Assembly (NCBI GenBank): GCA_964561145.1
Contig: CAZLNZ010000009.1
Span: forward strand, 20,542-84,541
Direction: 5' to 3'
DNA: 64,000 bases
DNA from: RUG14300 sp964561145
Lineage (GTDB): Bacteria > Bacillota > Clostridia > Christensenellales > CAG-1252
The stretch's first letter is position 1. The number at the start of each line of letters is the position of its first letter. Below, one piece after another: positions 54,413-62,984 of the stretch. The notes under the pieces were generated by a model that did no database searches, was not told the DNA's origin, and saw nothing but the letters and a program-made list of their open reading frames with translations. The position numbers and the translations under genes are program-made.

Positions 54413-54486
54413 GGATACCGACACTGATGTGTCGCTACTGCGGAGTTCGACTTCAGGCTTTGCCTTTCGCTCAGTATGACATTTAT
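54413..54486. repeat. Dispersed repeat, copy 4
   Basis: GGATACCGACACTGATGTGTC, AGTTCGACTTCAGGCTTTGC, CTTTCGCTCAGTATGACATT. The left part can pair GACAC-TGAT-GTGTC, a hairpin not preserved in copies 3 and 5. Confidence 0.8.
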
Positions 54487-54578
54487 ACAGCTTACTGACA
54501 TATATTTAAAATCTATATATTCTTATTACCATAAAAACGGGTAAAATGATATAAAGCAATACAAAGACCTATAGATGT

Positions 54579-54651
54579 AGATACCCACTCTTCCTTATCG
54601 CTCTGACTAAGTTCGACTTCAGGCTTGCCTTTCAGCTCAGTATGCATTTTT
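54579..54651. repeat. Dispersed repeat, copy 5
   Basis: AGATACCCACTCTTCC, AGTTCGACTTCAGGCTTGCC, TTTCAGCTCAGTATGCATT. Small indels relative to copy 4 show decay. Confidence 0.75.
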
Positions 54652-54750
54652 ACATACTCATCACAACTTTCTTTGAGCTTTTAATAGCAATTATTGTTTT
54701 TACACGTTTTATTTTGTAATTTGAATACCTTATGAATCTACTACACCACA

Positions 54751-54771
54751 TCCTTTCGCTCGGTATGAAAT
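54751..54771. repeat. Fragment of the dispersed repeat
   Basis: Only the right end remains: TCCTTTCGCTCGGTATGAAA. Preceded by CACCACATC, which recurs at about 54860. Confidence 0.5.
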
Positions 54772-54919
54772 ATAATATTGTTTTCGCAGTATTTTCCCGA
54801 TATTTAGTAGCGATTCTCGATTTTGGTGCCTGTCGTTTTATTATTTGGAGGCGTTATTAACTCACTACACCACATCACCTTGCCATTTGGATGTTTTATT
54901 AACTCACTGTGACATTCCT

Positions 54920-55537
54920 TTACAATAAATAGTCTAATAGCTCTTCAAATGAATAAAAGGTTGTCGTTCCACTATCGATCATATTTTTCCAACCCCAACC
55001 TGCATAAGCAAAATCAACACCCGCTTGCGAAGCACAAAGCATATCTGTTTCAAGATCACCTATATAAAGTAGCTCAGATTTATCCAAATTATATTCCTTG
55101 ACATAACACAATAAAGGAGAGGGATCGGGCTTATTAAAAGGAGATTTATCTGACCCGAAGGCAATATCGACAAATGGAGCAAAACTTTCCATCTTAATGG
55201 AATCCCATATGTGATCTGATGCTCTTGAACTGACAATGCCTATGGTATACCCTTTTTCTTTGAGCTTTTTCAAAGCAAGACCGGTATCTTTAAACTCGGT
55301 TGGCTTCATTAACAAAACATACCAGTATTTGAAAAAATCCGCTTTTATTGAATCGGGTATTTGGTACAAATCCTCTACTCCCTTTTGGGACAACCCGAAA
55401 GACTTTCCAAGACGCTCGTCAATGGGAAAACCAAATTCCAAAAGGGTTTCCTTAAGACTTGAAATAAAGTTATCTTTACTGTCTATAAGTGTTCCGTCGA
55501 GATCAAAAACAATGTGTTTGTATTTATTGTACTTCAT
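54920..55537 (-). CDS. HAD-superfamily phosphatase
   Basis: 205 residues. Motif I FDLDGTLIDS (nucleophile Asp in DLDGT), motif II SSRAS, motif III Lys near SPFNKPDPS and motif IV GDLETDM. Subclass I cap (about 20-90). Substrate unknown; phosphoglycolate- or beta-phosphoglucomutase-type HADs look alike. Promoter at 55573-55601. The stop codon abuts the repeat-bearing region. Confidence 0.85.
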   Translation of the reverse strand: MKYNKYKHIVFDLDGTLIDSKDNFISSLKETLLEFGFPIDERLGKSFGLSQKGVEDLYQIPDSIKADFFKYWYVLLMKPTEFKDTGLALKKLKEKGYTIGIVSSRASDHIWDSIKMESFAPFVDIAFGSDKSPFNKPDPSPLLCYVKEYNLDKSELLYIGDLETDMLCASQAGVDFAYAGWGWKNMIDSGTTTFYSFEELLDYLL

Positions 55538-55572
55538 TACTCATCCTTTTATATTATATTACTCACCGTTAC

Positions 55573-55601
55573 ATTTTACTAAATATCATCAATAATGTCA
55601 A
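55573..55601 (-). promoter_or_regulatory. Sigma-A promoter of the HAD gene
   Basis: Minus-strand TTGACA (55596-55601), a 17-nt spacer and TAAAAT (55573-55578), 36 nt upstream of the ATG. Confidence 0.7.
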
Positions 55602-55664
55602 TGCAAATTGCTTTTACCGAACCCGGTTCTTCCCCTCTCAAGCTTCTTTGTTTATTGCAAACAT

Positions 55665-55688
55665 AAAAACCACCCGAAGGTGGTTTTT
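55665..55688 (-). terminator. Terminator of the YitT-family gene
   Basis: Perfect 10-bp stem AAAAACCACC / GGTGGTTTTT with tetraloop CGAA (TTCG on the minus strand). It begins 3 nt after the stop. Confidence 0.85.
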
Positions 55689-55691
55689 ATG

Positions 55692-56705
55692 TTAAAGTAA
55701 ATCCTTAAAGTTTTCCTTTTCAATAGTTACAACAACATCTTCGTCGGGAGGCTCTATGGGCTTCTCCTTAATCGCCTTTCCGTTATAATAAGAATACTTA
55801 TGTTTCTTTGAGTCGGCAAAATCTAATACAGACTGCCTAAAGCCCTTTCCGATTATGTCCGTCGTATTTGTAATTATTATAAATGCGTTTTCATCAATCG
55901 ACTTTGCAGCCTTTTTTAATTGAAGTGCCTGAGTGTTGCTCAGTACAGAAAATACCATGGCTTTATTCTTACCGGTAAAAGCACCTGTCGCTTCAACACA
56001 AGTTGCACCCCTATGCAATACATTATTAATATAATCCACTATTTTGTTAGGTTCCTCTGTAATAACTGCAATTTCCTTTTTCAGGTTCATATTCTCAATC
56101 ACGACTTTTACTACCGATACTTGAATTACCAATCCTAACAAAGCAAAACATGCCACCTTCCAACCGTAAACAAAACCACCGCCAACTGCGATAACAACGT
56201 CTGACAGGAAAATGCACACGCTTATGTTCATATTGGTATATTTTTTAAGAATCATCGTAAGTATATCGGTTCCTCCGGTAGTTGCTGCCACATTATACAG
56301 TAATGCAGAACCTACAGAACCTATTATTACACCGAAACAAAGATCTACAAACATATCGCCGGTAATCGGTGCTGTAAATCCAATCTTATCCATAACCTCT
56401 TCTCCCCCCCAGATAACAAGGCTATAAAGGATACTGCAATAAATGGTTTCAATTCCCATTTTCTTTCCTAGAACCATAAGCCCGATTACAAGAATGATTC
56501 CGTTAAGGATTGTTACAAACGCACCTGCAGGTAGATTGGGAATAAAATGCTGTATAATCAAAGATAAGCCTGCAATTCCACCCATCGTATAGTGATTGGG
56601 TTCCTTGAATACAACGAAGGATAAAGCAACCATAATGGCTCCAATATTCATAACAATGAAGTCCTTTATAGACTCCTTTTTAAACAGTTTTTTAAAAGTA
56701 TTCAT
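55692..56705 (-). CDS. YitT-family membrane protein (DUF161 plus DUF2179)
   Basis: 337 residues: five to six membrane helices (about 15-200), with GGIAGLSLIIQ and AATTGGTDILTMIL as the paired DUF161 repeats, then the cytoplasmic DUF2179 domain (about 210-300: VTEEPNKIVDYI, GATCVEATGAF, AFIIITNTTDIIGKGF). Function unknown. A run of seven C (56404-56410) lies in the coding sequence at WGGEEV. Length is slightly over the typical 280-290 owing to a C-terminal acidic tail. Confidence 0.87.
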   Translation of the reverse strand: MNTFKKLFKKESIKDFIVMNIGAIMVALSFVVFKEPNHYTMGGIAGLSLIIQHFIPNLPAGAFVTILNGIILVIGLMVLGKKMGIETIYCSILYSLVIWGGEEVMDKIGFTAPITGDMFVDLCFGVIIGSVGSALLYNVAATTGGTDILTMILKKYTNMNISVCIFLSDVVIAVGGGFVYGWKVACFALLGLVIQVSVVKVVIENMNLKKEIAVITEEPNKIVDYINNVLHRGATCVEATGAFTGKNKAMVFSVLSNTQALQLKKAAKSIDENAFIIITNTTDIIGKGFRQSVLDFADSKKHKYSYYNGKAIKEKPIEPPDEDVVVTIEKENFKDLL

Positions 56706-56751
56706 ATGCTTTTAAGAAGCTTTATTTCAAGCCTCCTCCCTTTGCCTTTGT

Positions 56752-57513
56752 TTATTCTTCAATGTTGTCATCTTCCGATTCGTTTTCAAAGTAGTCTATT
56801 AGGCCTTGAAAATCAGCCTCGACTGCTTCGGAAAGATTGAGCTGTGGTTTGTACTTATCCGGAATTGTTGTTGTACCGAAATCGGAATAAACCATTCCGA
56901 CCGGTACAGCCATCTCGTATTGATAAAAATAACATTTTAAAGTTACTCTATACGTTTTGTCGTTTTTTACCTCCGGCATCATCACCATCTTTACAATGTT
57001 CTCTTCATCTAACGAAATATCGTAGATATAATCTACAAAGCTATAGCTTTCTTCCTCTAGATTGTACTTCCACCTTCCTGTTCCCTCTGCCGTTTTTGCA
57101 TCGACAATTGCCTTATCTACATCGATTCCCGATGTGAAAAAATACTTAAAAGCAGGAATGTACTTTTCATCTTCTTTTGCTAGATTTGTGCATTCAAAGA
57201 AAAATTCCTTGGACGTGTAATTGATGTATAAATAATATTTGTCGTTATCCTCGAAATAGTAAAAAAGGTTGATATGACCTGAGCCCGAAGCGGATATATT
57301 GGTATATGTCAAATAATCGTTGCCATCTACAAAACAATAACAAAACTGGTCATCGGAATAGTTACCCATAAAGTCATATGTGATTAGGTAGTTATTACTC
57401 AAAATGTCGTTTATTGCAGTATCTAATTTATCCATTGCGGAATTAGGCTCAACGATACATGCACTCAAAAGAAGGGAACAAATAACAATGGACACAAGAA
57501 GGATTTTTTTCAT
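56752..57513 (-). CDS. Lipoprotein of unknown function (LppX/LolA-like shape)
   Basis: 253 residues with a clear lipobox LLLSAC (Cys near 19). The mature part begins with a helix (SAMDKLDTAINDIL) and continues as repeated beta strands rich in Tyr (FYYFEDNDKYYLYIN), ending with an acidic tail. Compatible with LppX/LolA-like or DUF-type lipoproteins. The ATG overlaps the stop of the upstream lipoprotein gene by 4 nt, so the two are coupled. Confidence 0.7.
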   Translation of the reverse strand: MKKILLVSIVICSLLLSACIVEPNSAMDKLDTAINDILSNNYLITYDFMGNYSDDQFCYCFVDGNDYLTYTNISASGSGHINLFYYFEDNDKYYLYINYTSKEFFFECTNLAKEDEKYIPAFKYFFTSGIDVDKAIVDAKTAEGTGRWKYNLEEESYSFVDYIYDISLDEENIVKMVMMPEVKNDKTYRVTLKCYFYQYEMAVPVGMVYSDFGTTTIPDKYKPQLNLSEAVEADFQGLIDYFENESEDDNIEE

Positions 57514-58052
57514 TCTTCATCCTCCTCGACGATATCCTCCCAGCGTCCATAGAAAAACACGTCCTCATCCATAGACAAGCCGCCGAGTACAAACCCTGTA
57601 ACCTTATATCCACCTTCCTCCTCTGTATACCATACAACATGGGAGTAACCATCCTCGTCCACAACCTCCGGGAGATATTTAAACTCATACCTTAAACCCT
57701 TAGTATAGACCTCACCGTCAAGCATCCAAAAAATCTTGGGGATATAAGTTGCTTCATATATGGCAACTACGGTCATATCTTCCGTTACGCTTTCCAAGTT
57801 TTTACTCCAATGACTGAAAATGTACGTGTAATCCTCATCCTCATCTCTTGTAGGAATGGGTGGAAGCAGGGGTGAGCTTCCCTCTTTGCATTTTGTTATT
57901 TGAATAATCCTTTCGTCCCAATCAAGGAAGGTAACCTCATAATAAACCGTATTATCGACTTCCTCTTCCTTCTTACACGCAACAAAAGAAAAAGTAGTTG
58001 CTATAACAAAGCAAACCAATACTATTGCTATGTACTTTTCAATAGGTCGCAT
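57510..58052 (-). CDS. Lipoprotein with InlB-type (Flg_new) repeats
   Basis: 180 residues from the ATG after GGAGGTAATAAACCG; the upstream in-frame ATG at 58103 has no site. Lipobox FSFVAC. Two Flg_new-like units are visible (YEVTFLDWDERIIQITKCKEG ... FSHWSKN and KIFWMLDGEVYTKG ... VVWYTEEEGGY). Fold-related to the giant 35915 protein. It is highly acidic at the C-terminus. Coupled with the lipoprotein downstream; the upstream neighbour is a VRR-NUC gene, 54 nt away. Confidence 0.75.
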   Translation of the reverse strand: MRPIEKYIAIVLVCFVIATTFSFVACKKEEEVDNTVYYEVTFLDWDERIIQITKCKEGSSPLLPPIPTRDEDEDYTYIFSHWSKNLESVTEDMTVVAIYEATYIPKIFWMLDGEVYTKGLRYEFKYLPEVVDEDGYSHVVWYTEEEGGYKVTGFVLGGLSMDEDVFFYGRWEDIVEEDEE

Positions 58053-58106
58053 ACGGTTTATTACCTCCGAAAATAAGGTAGCACATATAAGAAAAAAAGT
58101 CAATGA

Positions 58107-58481
58107 TTACTTTAGCTTAAGATATTTTTCGATTTGCTCGGAACACTCTCGCCAACCATAACAAACAACTGCCAAGTAGCCTTGCTTGTTTAGTGCATCT
58201 ATCCATTTAATCTGGTTTTCTGTAGGCTTATTGGGCTTGACCTTTAGCTCTAAGTACAAGCCATGATAGCCACCACGAGGGACAGGAAGACAGACATCGG
58301 GAACACCGGACTTAACGCCTTCGGCTTTCAGTCTACCGGCTGTGGCCCGACTTCTTTGACCACCATTAGGAACATGATACATAAGCTTCAACTCGGGATA
58401 TCTTGCACTTACAATCTCTGCCCATTGAAATAAGGCTTGTTGCTCGTCGCTTTCCGATGATTTTCCGTAATCTACGCTCAT
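58107..58481 (-). CDS. VRR-NUC domain nuclease
   Basis: 124 residues from the ATG with GGAGGTTGAT upstream; the longer reading from 58532 lacks a site. VRR-NUC hallmarks are SDEQQALFQWAE (the Gln/Glu-rich first helix), VPNGGQRS, GVKSGVPDV and LYLELKVKPNKPTENQIKWI with the catalytic D...ExK pattern. Such proteins are widespread in phages, where they act as Holliday-junction-like endonucleases. No phage genes flank it, so it may be a domesticated relic. Confidence 0.85.
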   Translation of the reverse strand: MSVDYGKSSESDEQQALFQWAEIVSARYPELKLMYHVPNGGQRSRATAGRLKAEGVKSGVPDVCLPVPRGGYHGLYLELKVKPNKPTENQIKWIDALNKQGYLAVVCYGWRECSEQIEKYLKLK

Positions 58482-58655
58482 ATCAACCTCCACATGCTGA
58501 TTCGACTCAAGAAAAATGCAGTTATTCAACACATTTTTACTATTAAGTGTATTATATTATAAAAGGATGTTTTGTAGCAAGAAAAAACACTTATTTTTTG
58601 TAAAACTTGCCATTTCATGCCCCTTAAAAAAGTTGGGATTATTTATTTTCAGTCA

Positions 58656-58684
58656 TTGACAAGGATTTATGATAATGGTATAAT
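58656..58684 (+). promoter_or_regulatory. Near-consensus sigma-A promoter of the 58723 lipoprotein
   Basis: TTGACA (58656-58661), a 17-nt spacer and TATAAT (58679-58684): a perfect pair with optimal spacing. Confidence 0.85.
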
Positions 58685-58722
58685 GTGGAAAAATAATTAA
58701 TCTTTTTATGGAGGTTTATATT

Positions 58723-59127
58723 ATGAAGAAAAGAATTATTGCTTTGGTTGCAGTTCTTGCATTAGTAGCTATTCTCTCTGTTGCATTAGTTGGTTGCTCT
58801 GCTTCCTCTTATGCGGACAAGCTTGAAAAGGCCGGATACAAAACTACAATTCAAGACACAGAAGATTCACTCATTGCTGCGAATGGACTACTCGATGATA
58901 GCTATGATGGAAAAATCGTTTGGTCAGTAAAAGGTGTAAAAGTTAATGTAAGCATTACAGATATAAAACTTGATACAGGTGTTGTTAACATTTACAAGTT
59001 TGAAAAAATGTCGGATGCGAAGAAGTTCTACAATGAGTACCTTAAGGATGTTGATAAGGATTGCAAGCATGTAGTAGGTTCAGTCGTAATCACCGGTGAT
59101 GCTGATGGCGTAAAAGCTGCAAAGTAA
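58723..59127 (+). CDS. Small lipoprotein, likely abundant
   Basis: 134 residues from the ATG after GGAGGTTTATATT; an in-frame ATG at 58708 overlaps the site. Lipobox ALVGC (Cys near 26). The mature domain has four or five strands and a helix (YKFEKMSDAKKFYNEYL). Perfect promoter, perfect ribosome site and strong terminator suggest high expression. Function unknown. The next gene is the feoAB fusion, without obvious linkage. Confidence 0.8.
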   Translation: MKKRIIALVAVLALVAILSVALVGCSASSYADKLEKAGYKTTIQDTEDSLIAANGLLDDSYDGKIVWSVKGVKVNVSITDIKLDTGVVNIYKFEKMSDAKKFYNEYLKDVDKDCKHVVGSVVITGDADGVKAAK

Positions 59128-59153
59128 TCATACAAAAGCAATTTGTTAAGAAG

Positions 59154-59185
59154 AGTCCTGTCGATAACGGGACTTTTTCTTTTTG
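59154..59185 (+). terminator. Terminator of the 58723 lipoprotein
   Basis: 7-bp stem AGTCCTG / CGGGACT with a 7-nt loop, followed by TTTTTCTTTTT. Confidence 0.85.
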
Positions 59186-59300
59186 TATCGTAAAACTCAC
59201 GTAACTTACGCATACAATTTTTTTAAATCTTCTTTTCTATCGGTTTACAAATTAACATATAATTGATAAACTATGATAAAAGATATAGAGAAGTATTGTT

Positions 59301-61649
59301 ATGAATTTAAAGGATTTGAAAATAAATCAAAGTGCAATCGTTTTAGCGGTCAACGGTGAAGGTAGCTTGAGACGGCATTTTCTCGATATGGGACTAGTTC
59401 CCGGGGTCGAGGTAACTCTCGTCAAATTTGCTCCTATGGGAGATCCGATGCAGCTTATGCTCCGTGGCTACGAGTTAACCTTAAGACTTGACGATGCAAA
59501 GGAAATTGAAATCGGTGAGCCTTATGAGAAAGGAGAGTCGGATAATTCTATTCGAGCAAGAAAGGCTTCTCGAGTGCACCCCGGATTGGGCGAAGGGGGT
59601 AAGTATCACATAAAAAAGGACGAAAATCCTCTACCAAAGGGAACAACCCTCACCTTTGCCCTAGCAGGAAATCAAAACTCGGGAAAAACAACCCTTTTCA
59701 ATCAGTTAACAGGCTCCAATCAGCACGTCGGGAATTTCCCCGGAGTAACCGTTGATCAAAAAAGCGGAAAAATAAAGGGGAAGGATAACACGCTAATTAC
59801 CGATTTACCCGGAATCTATTCACTCTCCCCCTATACCGAAGAGGAAATCGTTTCAAGACGTTTTATTCTTGATAACAAGCCTACCGGTATTATTAACATC
59901 GTAGATGCAACCAATATAGAAAGAAACCTTTATCTTACAATGCAGCTAATAGAGTTGGGAGTTCCCATGGTTGTTGCACTGAATATGATGGACGAAGTTA
60001 AGGGTAACGGGGGATCTATTGACGTTAATGCAATGGAAGCATTATTAGGTGTACCCATTGTACCAATCTCCGCTGCAAAGAATGAAGGTGTGCACGAGCT
60101 CGTCGAACACGCAATACACGTTGCCGAATATAGAGAATGCCCCGGAAGAGCGGATTTTTGCGACAAAGAAAAGGACGGTGCTGTACATAGATGCCTTCAC
60201 GGAATAATGCACCTTATCGAAGATCATGCCAATTCTGCCGAGATTCCTGTTAGATTCGCAGCAAGTAAAATAGTTGAGGGCGATGATCTCATCCTAGAGG
60301 CATTGCATCTCGATGATAACGAAAAAGAGCTTGTCGACCATATTATCATACAACTTGAAGAAGAAAGCGGTCTAGATAGAGCCGCTGCTATTGCAGATAT
60401 GCGTTTTTCATTCATACAAGGCTTATGCGATGAGGTCGTAACTAAGCCTAAAGAGAGCAAAGAACACGCTCGCTCACAAAAGATTGACAAAATCTTGACA
60501 GGCAAATATACTGCGATACCTTCTTTTATCCTAATAATGGCTGCAGTCTTTTTCTTAACCTTTAGAGTTATCGGATATTATCTGCAAATAGCCCTGGAAA
60601 TGGGAATAGATGCATTGATTGGGGTGATAGATAATGCCTTTACAAAATGGCAAGTCAATTCGGTAATTCACTCCCTTATAGTCGATGGTGTTTTACAAGG
60701 TGTCGGAAGCGTTTTATCCTTCATTCCGATTATCGTTGTACTTTTCCTCTTCCTTTCCCTACTCGAAGATAGCGGATATATGGCAAGAGTCGCCTTTGTT
60801 ATGGATAAGCTTTTGAGAAGAATCGGACTATCGGGCAAAAGTATTGTACCTATGCTAATTGGCTTCGGTTGCACTGTTCCGGGCATTATGGCTACAAGAA
60901 CCCTTTCAAGCGACAGAGATAGAAAAATGACCATCCTTATGACACCGTACATGAGTTGTTCCGCAAAGCTCCCGGTGTACAGCTTCTTGGCTTCGGCTTT
61001 CTTTGGGAAATATGCTTGGTTGGTAATGATAGGAATGTATTTTATAGGCATAATCGTAGGTATTCTATTCGCTCTTATCTCAAAGGCTACCGTTTTTAAA
61101 GGTGCTCCTATCCCATTCGTCATGGAGCTTCCCAACTATCGCTTGCCCGGAGCAAAAAATGTTTTACTTTTGTTGTGGGATAAAATAAAAGATTTTTTAA
61201 AAAGAGCGTTCTCGGTGATATTAATTGCCACCATTGCAATTTGGTTTTTGCAATCATTTAACTTCAAGTTACAACTTACAGAGGATTCTGAAAGCAGTAT
61301 TCTTGCCGTGGTTGCAGGTTGGATTGCACCTGTTTTTAAGCCATTAGGCTTTGGCGACTGGAGAATCGTTACAGCATTAATCTCAGGATTCATGGCCAAG
61401 GAAAGTGTTGTATCCTCCCTAGAGGTTCTTGGCGGAGTCGAGATGTTATTTACGATATTATCTCCATGTGCTTGCTTCTCCCTGCTCGTTTTCTGTACTC
61501 TTTATACCCCTTGCGTTGCAGCAATTGCATCGGTTAGAAAGGAATTGGGCTTTAAGTGGTCGTTGATTATAGTTGTTTTGCAATGCATAATTGCATGGTG
61601 CTGTGCCGGAGTAGTGAGTCTTATTGGATTTGCTGCAGGAGTACTATAG
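59301..61649 (+). CDS. feoB: Ferrous iron transporter, FeoA-FeoB fusion
   Basis: 782 residues. FeoA SH3-like domain at 1-75 (RRHFLDMGLVPGVEVTLVK), then the FeoB G domain with G1 GNQNSGKTT (about 123-131), G3 DLPG and G4 NMMDE, the GDI-like helical region, and a membrane part with Gate motifs (CTVPGIMATRTL and MSCSAKLPVY). This is the usual two-in-one arrangement of many Clostridia. It imports Fe2+ under anoxia. A FeoB-associated protein follows 3 nt later. Confidence 0.95.
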   Translation: MNLKDLKINQSAIVLAVNGEGSLRRHFLDMGLVPGVEVTLVKFAPMGDPMQLMLRGYELTLRLDDAKEIEIGEPYEKGESDNSIRARKASRVHPGLGEGGKYHIKKDENPLPKGTTLTFALAGNQNSGKTTLFNQLTGSNQHVGNFPGVTVDQKSGKIKGKDNTLITDLPGIYSLSPYTEEEIVSRRFILDNKPTGIINIVDATNIERNLYLTMQLIELGVPMVVALNMMDEVKGNGGSIDVNAMEALLGVPIVPISAAKNEGVHELVEHAIHVAEYRECPGRADFCDKEKDGAVHRCLHGIMHLIEDHANSAEIPVRFAASKIVEGDDLILEALHLDDNEKELVDHIIIQLEEESGLDRAAAIADMRFSFIQGLCDEVVTKPKESKEHARSQKIDKILTGKYTAIPSFILIMAAVFFLTFRVIGYYLQIALEMGIDALIGVIDNAFTKWQVNSVIHSLIVDGVLQGVGSVLSFIPIIVVLFLFLSLLEDSGYMARVAFVMDKLLRRIGLSGKSIVPMLIGFGCTVPGIMATRTLSSDRDRKMTILMTPYMSCSAKLPVYSFLASAFFGKYAWLVMIGMYFIGIIVGILFALISKATVFKGAPIPFVMELPNYRLPGAKNVLLLLWDKIKDFLKRAFSVILIATIAIWFLQSFNFKLQLTEDSESSILAVVAGWIAPVFKPLGFGDWRIVTALISGFMAKESVVSSLEVLGGVEMLFTILSPCACFSLLVFCTLYTPCVAAIASVRKELGFKWSLIIVVLQCIIAWCCAGVVSLIGFAAGVL

Positions 61650-61652
61650 AAC

Positions 61653-62204
61653 ATGGCAACGGTTTCCGAGTTTAATACACCAAGCATAATAATTACAATC
61701 GTCTTAGTTGTCGTTATAATCCTTGCCATAGTTTTCTCCATCCGTCAAAAAAAGAAAGGTAAATCTTGTTGCGGTGACTGTAACGGGTGTACTCTGTGCA
61801 ATAAAGATAAAGACTTCGATTTATCAAAGTGCGTCGTTAAGCCTCTCTCAAGAGATTCCTACAAGAAAGCTATTGACCTTTTGGAAATACAAAAGAAAGA
61901 TCTCATCCATAATAAAAGCGGTCAAAAATTCATCTTTTACAAAGCACTATCTCAAGCAACATCAGCAAAGGGTATATTCTTAAATGATACGCTCAAAGGA
62001 TTCGTAATTTTCAAAAGAAAGAACGAAAAACCACTTAAAAACCCCTTTATAAATTTATATATTAAGCTCAAAGAGTTGTCAAAGCCATTTCGTGAATACT
62101 CCTTAGCCATCAACAAAAAAGAGAACCCCGAAAATGGAATCCTCTTAATTGCAGTTAATCCGCTAAACAATCCCGATAAACTAAGGGACTGTCTATTAAA
62201 CTAG
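61653..62204 (+). CDS. FeoB-associated Cys-rich membrane protein with long extra domain
   Basis: 183 residues. Residues 1-60 match the FeoB-associated Cys-rich family (PF12669): membrane helix (about 10-30), basic RQKKKGK, then SCCGDCNGCTLC. The family usually ends near 50-70 residues; here some 120 further residues follow, mixed alpha/beta, starting KPLSRDSYKKAIDLLEI and ending NPLNNPDKLRDCLLN, with a GFVIFKRK strand. I do not recognise this part. The gene follows feoB by 3 nt and overlaps the convergent lipoprotein by 9 nt. Confidence 0.8.
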   Translation: MATVSEFNTPSIIITIVLVVVIILAIVFSIRQKKKGKSCCGDCNGCTLCNKDKDFDLSKCVVKPLSRDSYKKAIDLLEIQKKDLIHNKSGQKFIFYKALSQATSAKGIFLNDTLKGFVIFKRKNEKPLKNPFINLYIKLKELSKPFREYSLAINKKENPENGILLIAVNPLNNPDKLRDCLLN

Positions 62205-62984
62205 TTTCTTTACATAATCCGAATTTATTGTGCCTTCATACTCTCCAATCTCAAGCGACTTGTAGTCGGAGAAATAATGATCGACATTAAGTAAAGTGTT
62301 GTTAAAATCATAAAAAACATAGGGATAAACCTCGCCTGTTGCATCACCTTTCATATAAAAAATGATTTTCCCATCCTTTACAACTAGTTCATATTCAACA
62401 TCTTCGACATCTAAAAAACTCCAAAGCGTTGATAAAGGCTTCGAATACGATTCAATCAATTCTTCGTTAGCCTCAGAAACCGAATAACTATACTCCCATT
62501 CTTTAGAGTCTAATTGAGGCAAAAAATAAATCAAGTCATATCCATATGCACCATCGTAAAACCTGCATTCTAACGAATTAAAAACAGTATTTTTTTCATT
62601 AGTGCCGGTATAACAATCCATGTAAAAACCATTTTCAGCAAAACGATAATTAATTTCGGCGTATTCATCCGGATAAACCAAGGGATAAGACAACTTATAA
62701 TTTTTACATTCCGAAAGTGCAAGCTTTATTTCATCTTTTGTCATTCCTTCTGTTAGAGTTATCTTAGGTAATCCGTTAACCGTACCGCTTGAGTTGCTAT
62801 TATCATTAGTATCGTTGGCATTATTGTTATCCCCACTAACATTATCACCGTTAGTAATGCCGTTATCGTCATTAACTCCGTCATTGGTATCATTTGTACT
62901 ACCTATAATACTGCATGCGGAAAGCATATAGAACATAACGCAGATTGTAATAATAAATATCAATACCTTTAAACTCTTTTTCAT
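62196..62984 (-). CDS. Lipoprotein with Asn/Asp/Gly linker
   Basis: 262 residues with a lipobox LSAC (Cys near 24), a low-complexity linker rich in N, D, G and S (about 29-68) and a mature domain beginning LPKITLTEGMTKDEIKLALSECKNYK, with repeated strands much like the 56752 lipoprotein. Function unknown. GGAGGTATACAT precedes the ATG. It converges on the FeoB-associated gene. Confidence 0.75.
   Translation of the reverse strand: MKKSLKVLIFIITICVMFYMLSACSIIGSTNDTNDGVNDDNGITNGDNVSGDNNNANDTNDNSNSSGTVNGLPKITLTEGMTKDEIKLALSECKNYKLSYPLVYPDEYAEINYRFAENGFYMDCYTGTNEKNTVFNSLECRFYDGAYGYDLIYFLPQLDSKEWEYSYSVSEANEELIESYSKPLSTLWSFLDVEDVEYELVVKDGKIIFYMKGDATGEVYPYVFYDFNNTLLNVDHYFSDYKSLEIGEYEGTINSDYVKKLV

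Larger units (their letters stand above)
53671..54919. other. Gene-free region with a repeat cluster
   Basis: About 1.25 kb without a supportable gene. 53671-54000 has nothing I recognise. From 54003 it holds copies of the dispersed repeat, listed separately, separated by AT-rich DNA. 54652-54919 holds decayed fragments only. Confidence 0.7.

Noticed and set aside
59240..59300. Fur-box-like TTGATAAACTATGATAA before feoAB
   Set aside because: Only a loose match to the 7-1-7 consensus; not distinguishable from AT-rich background by eye.
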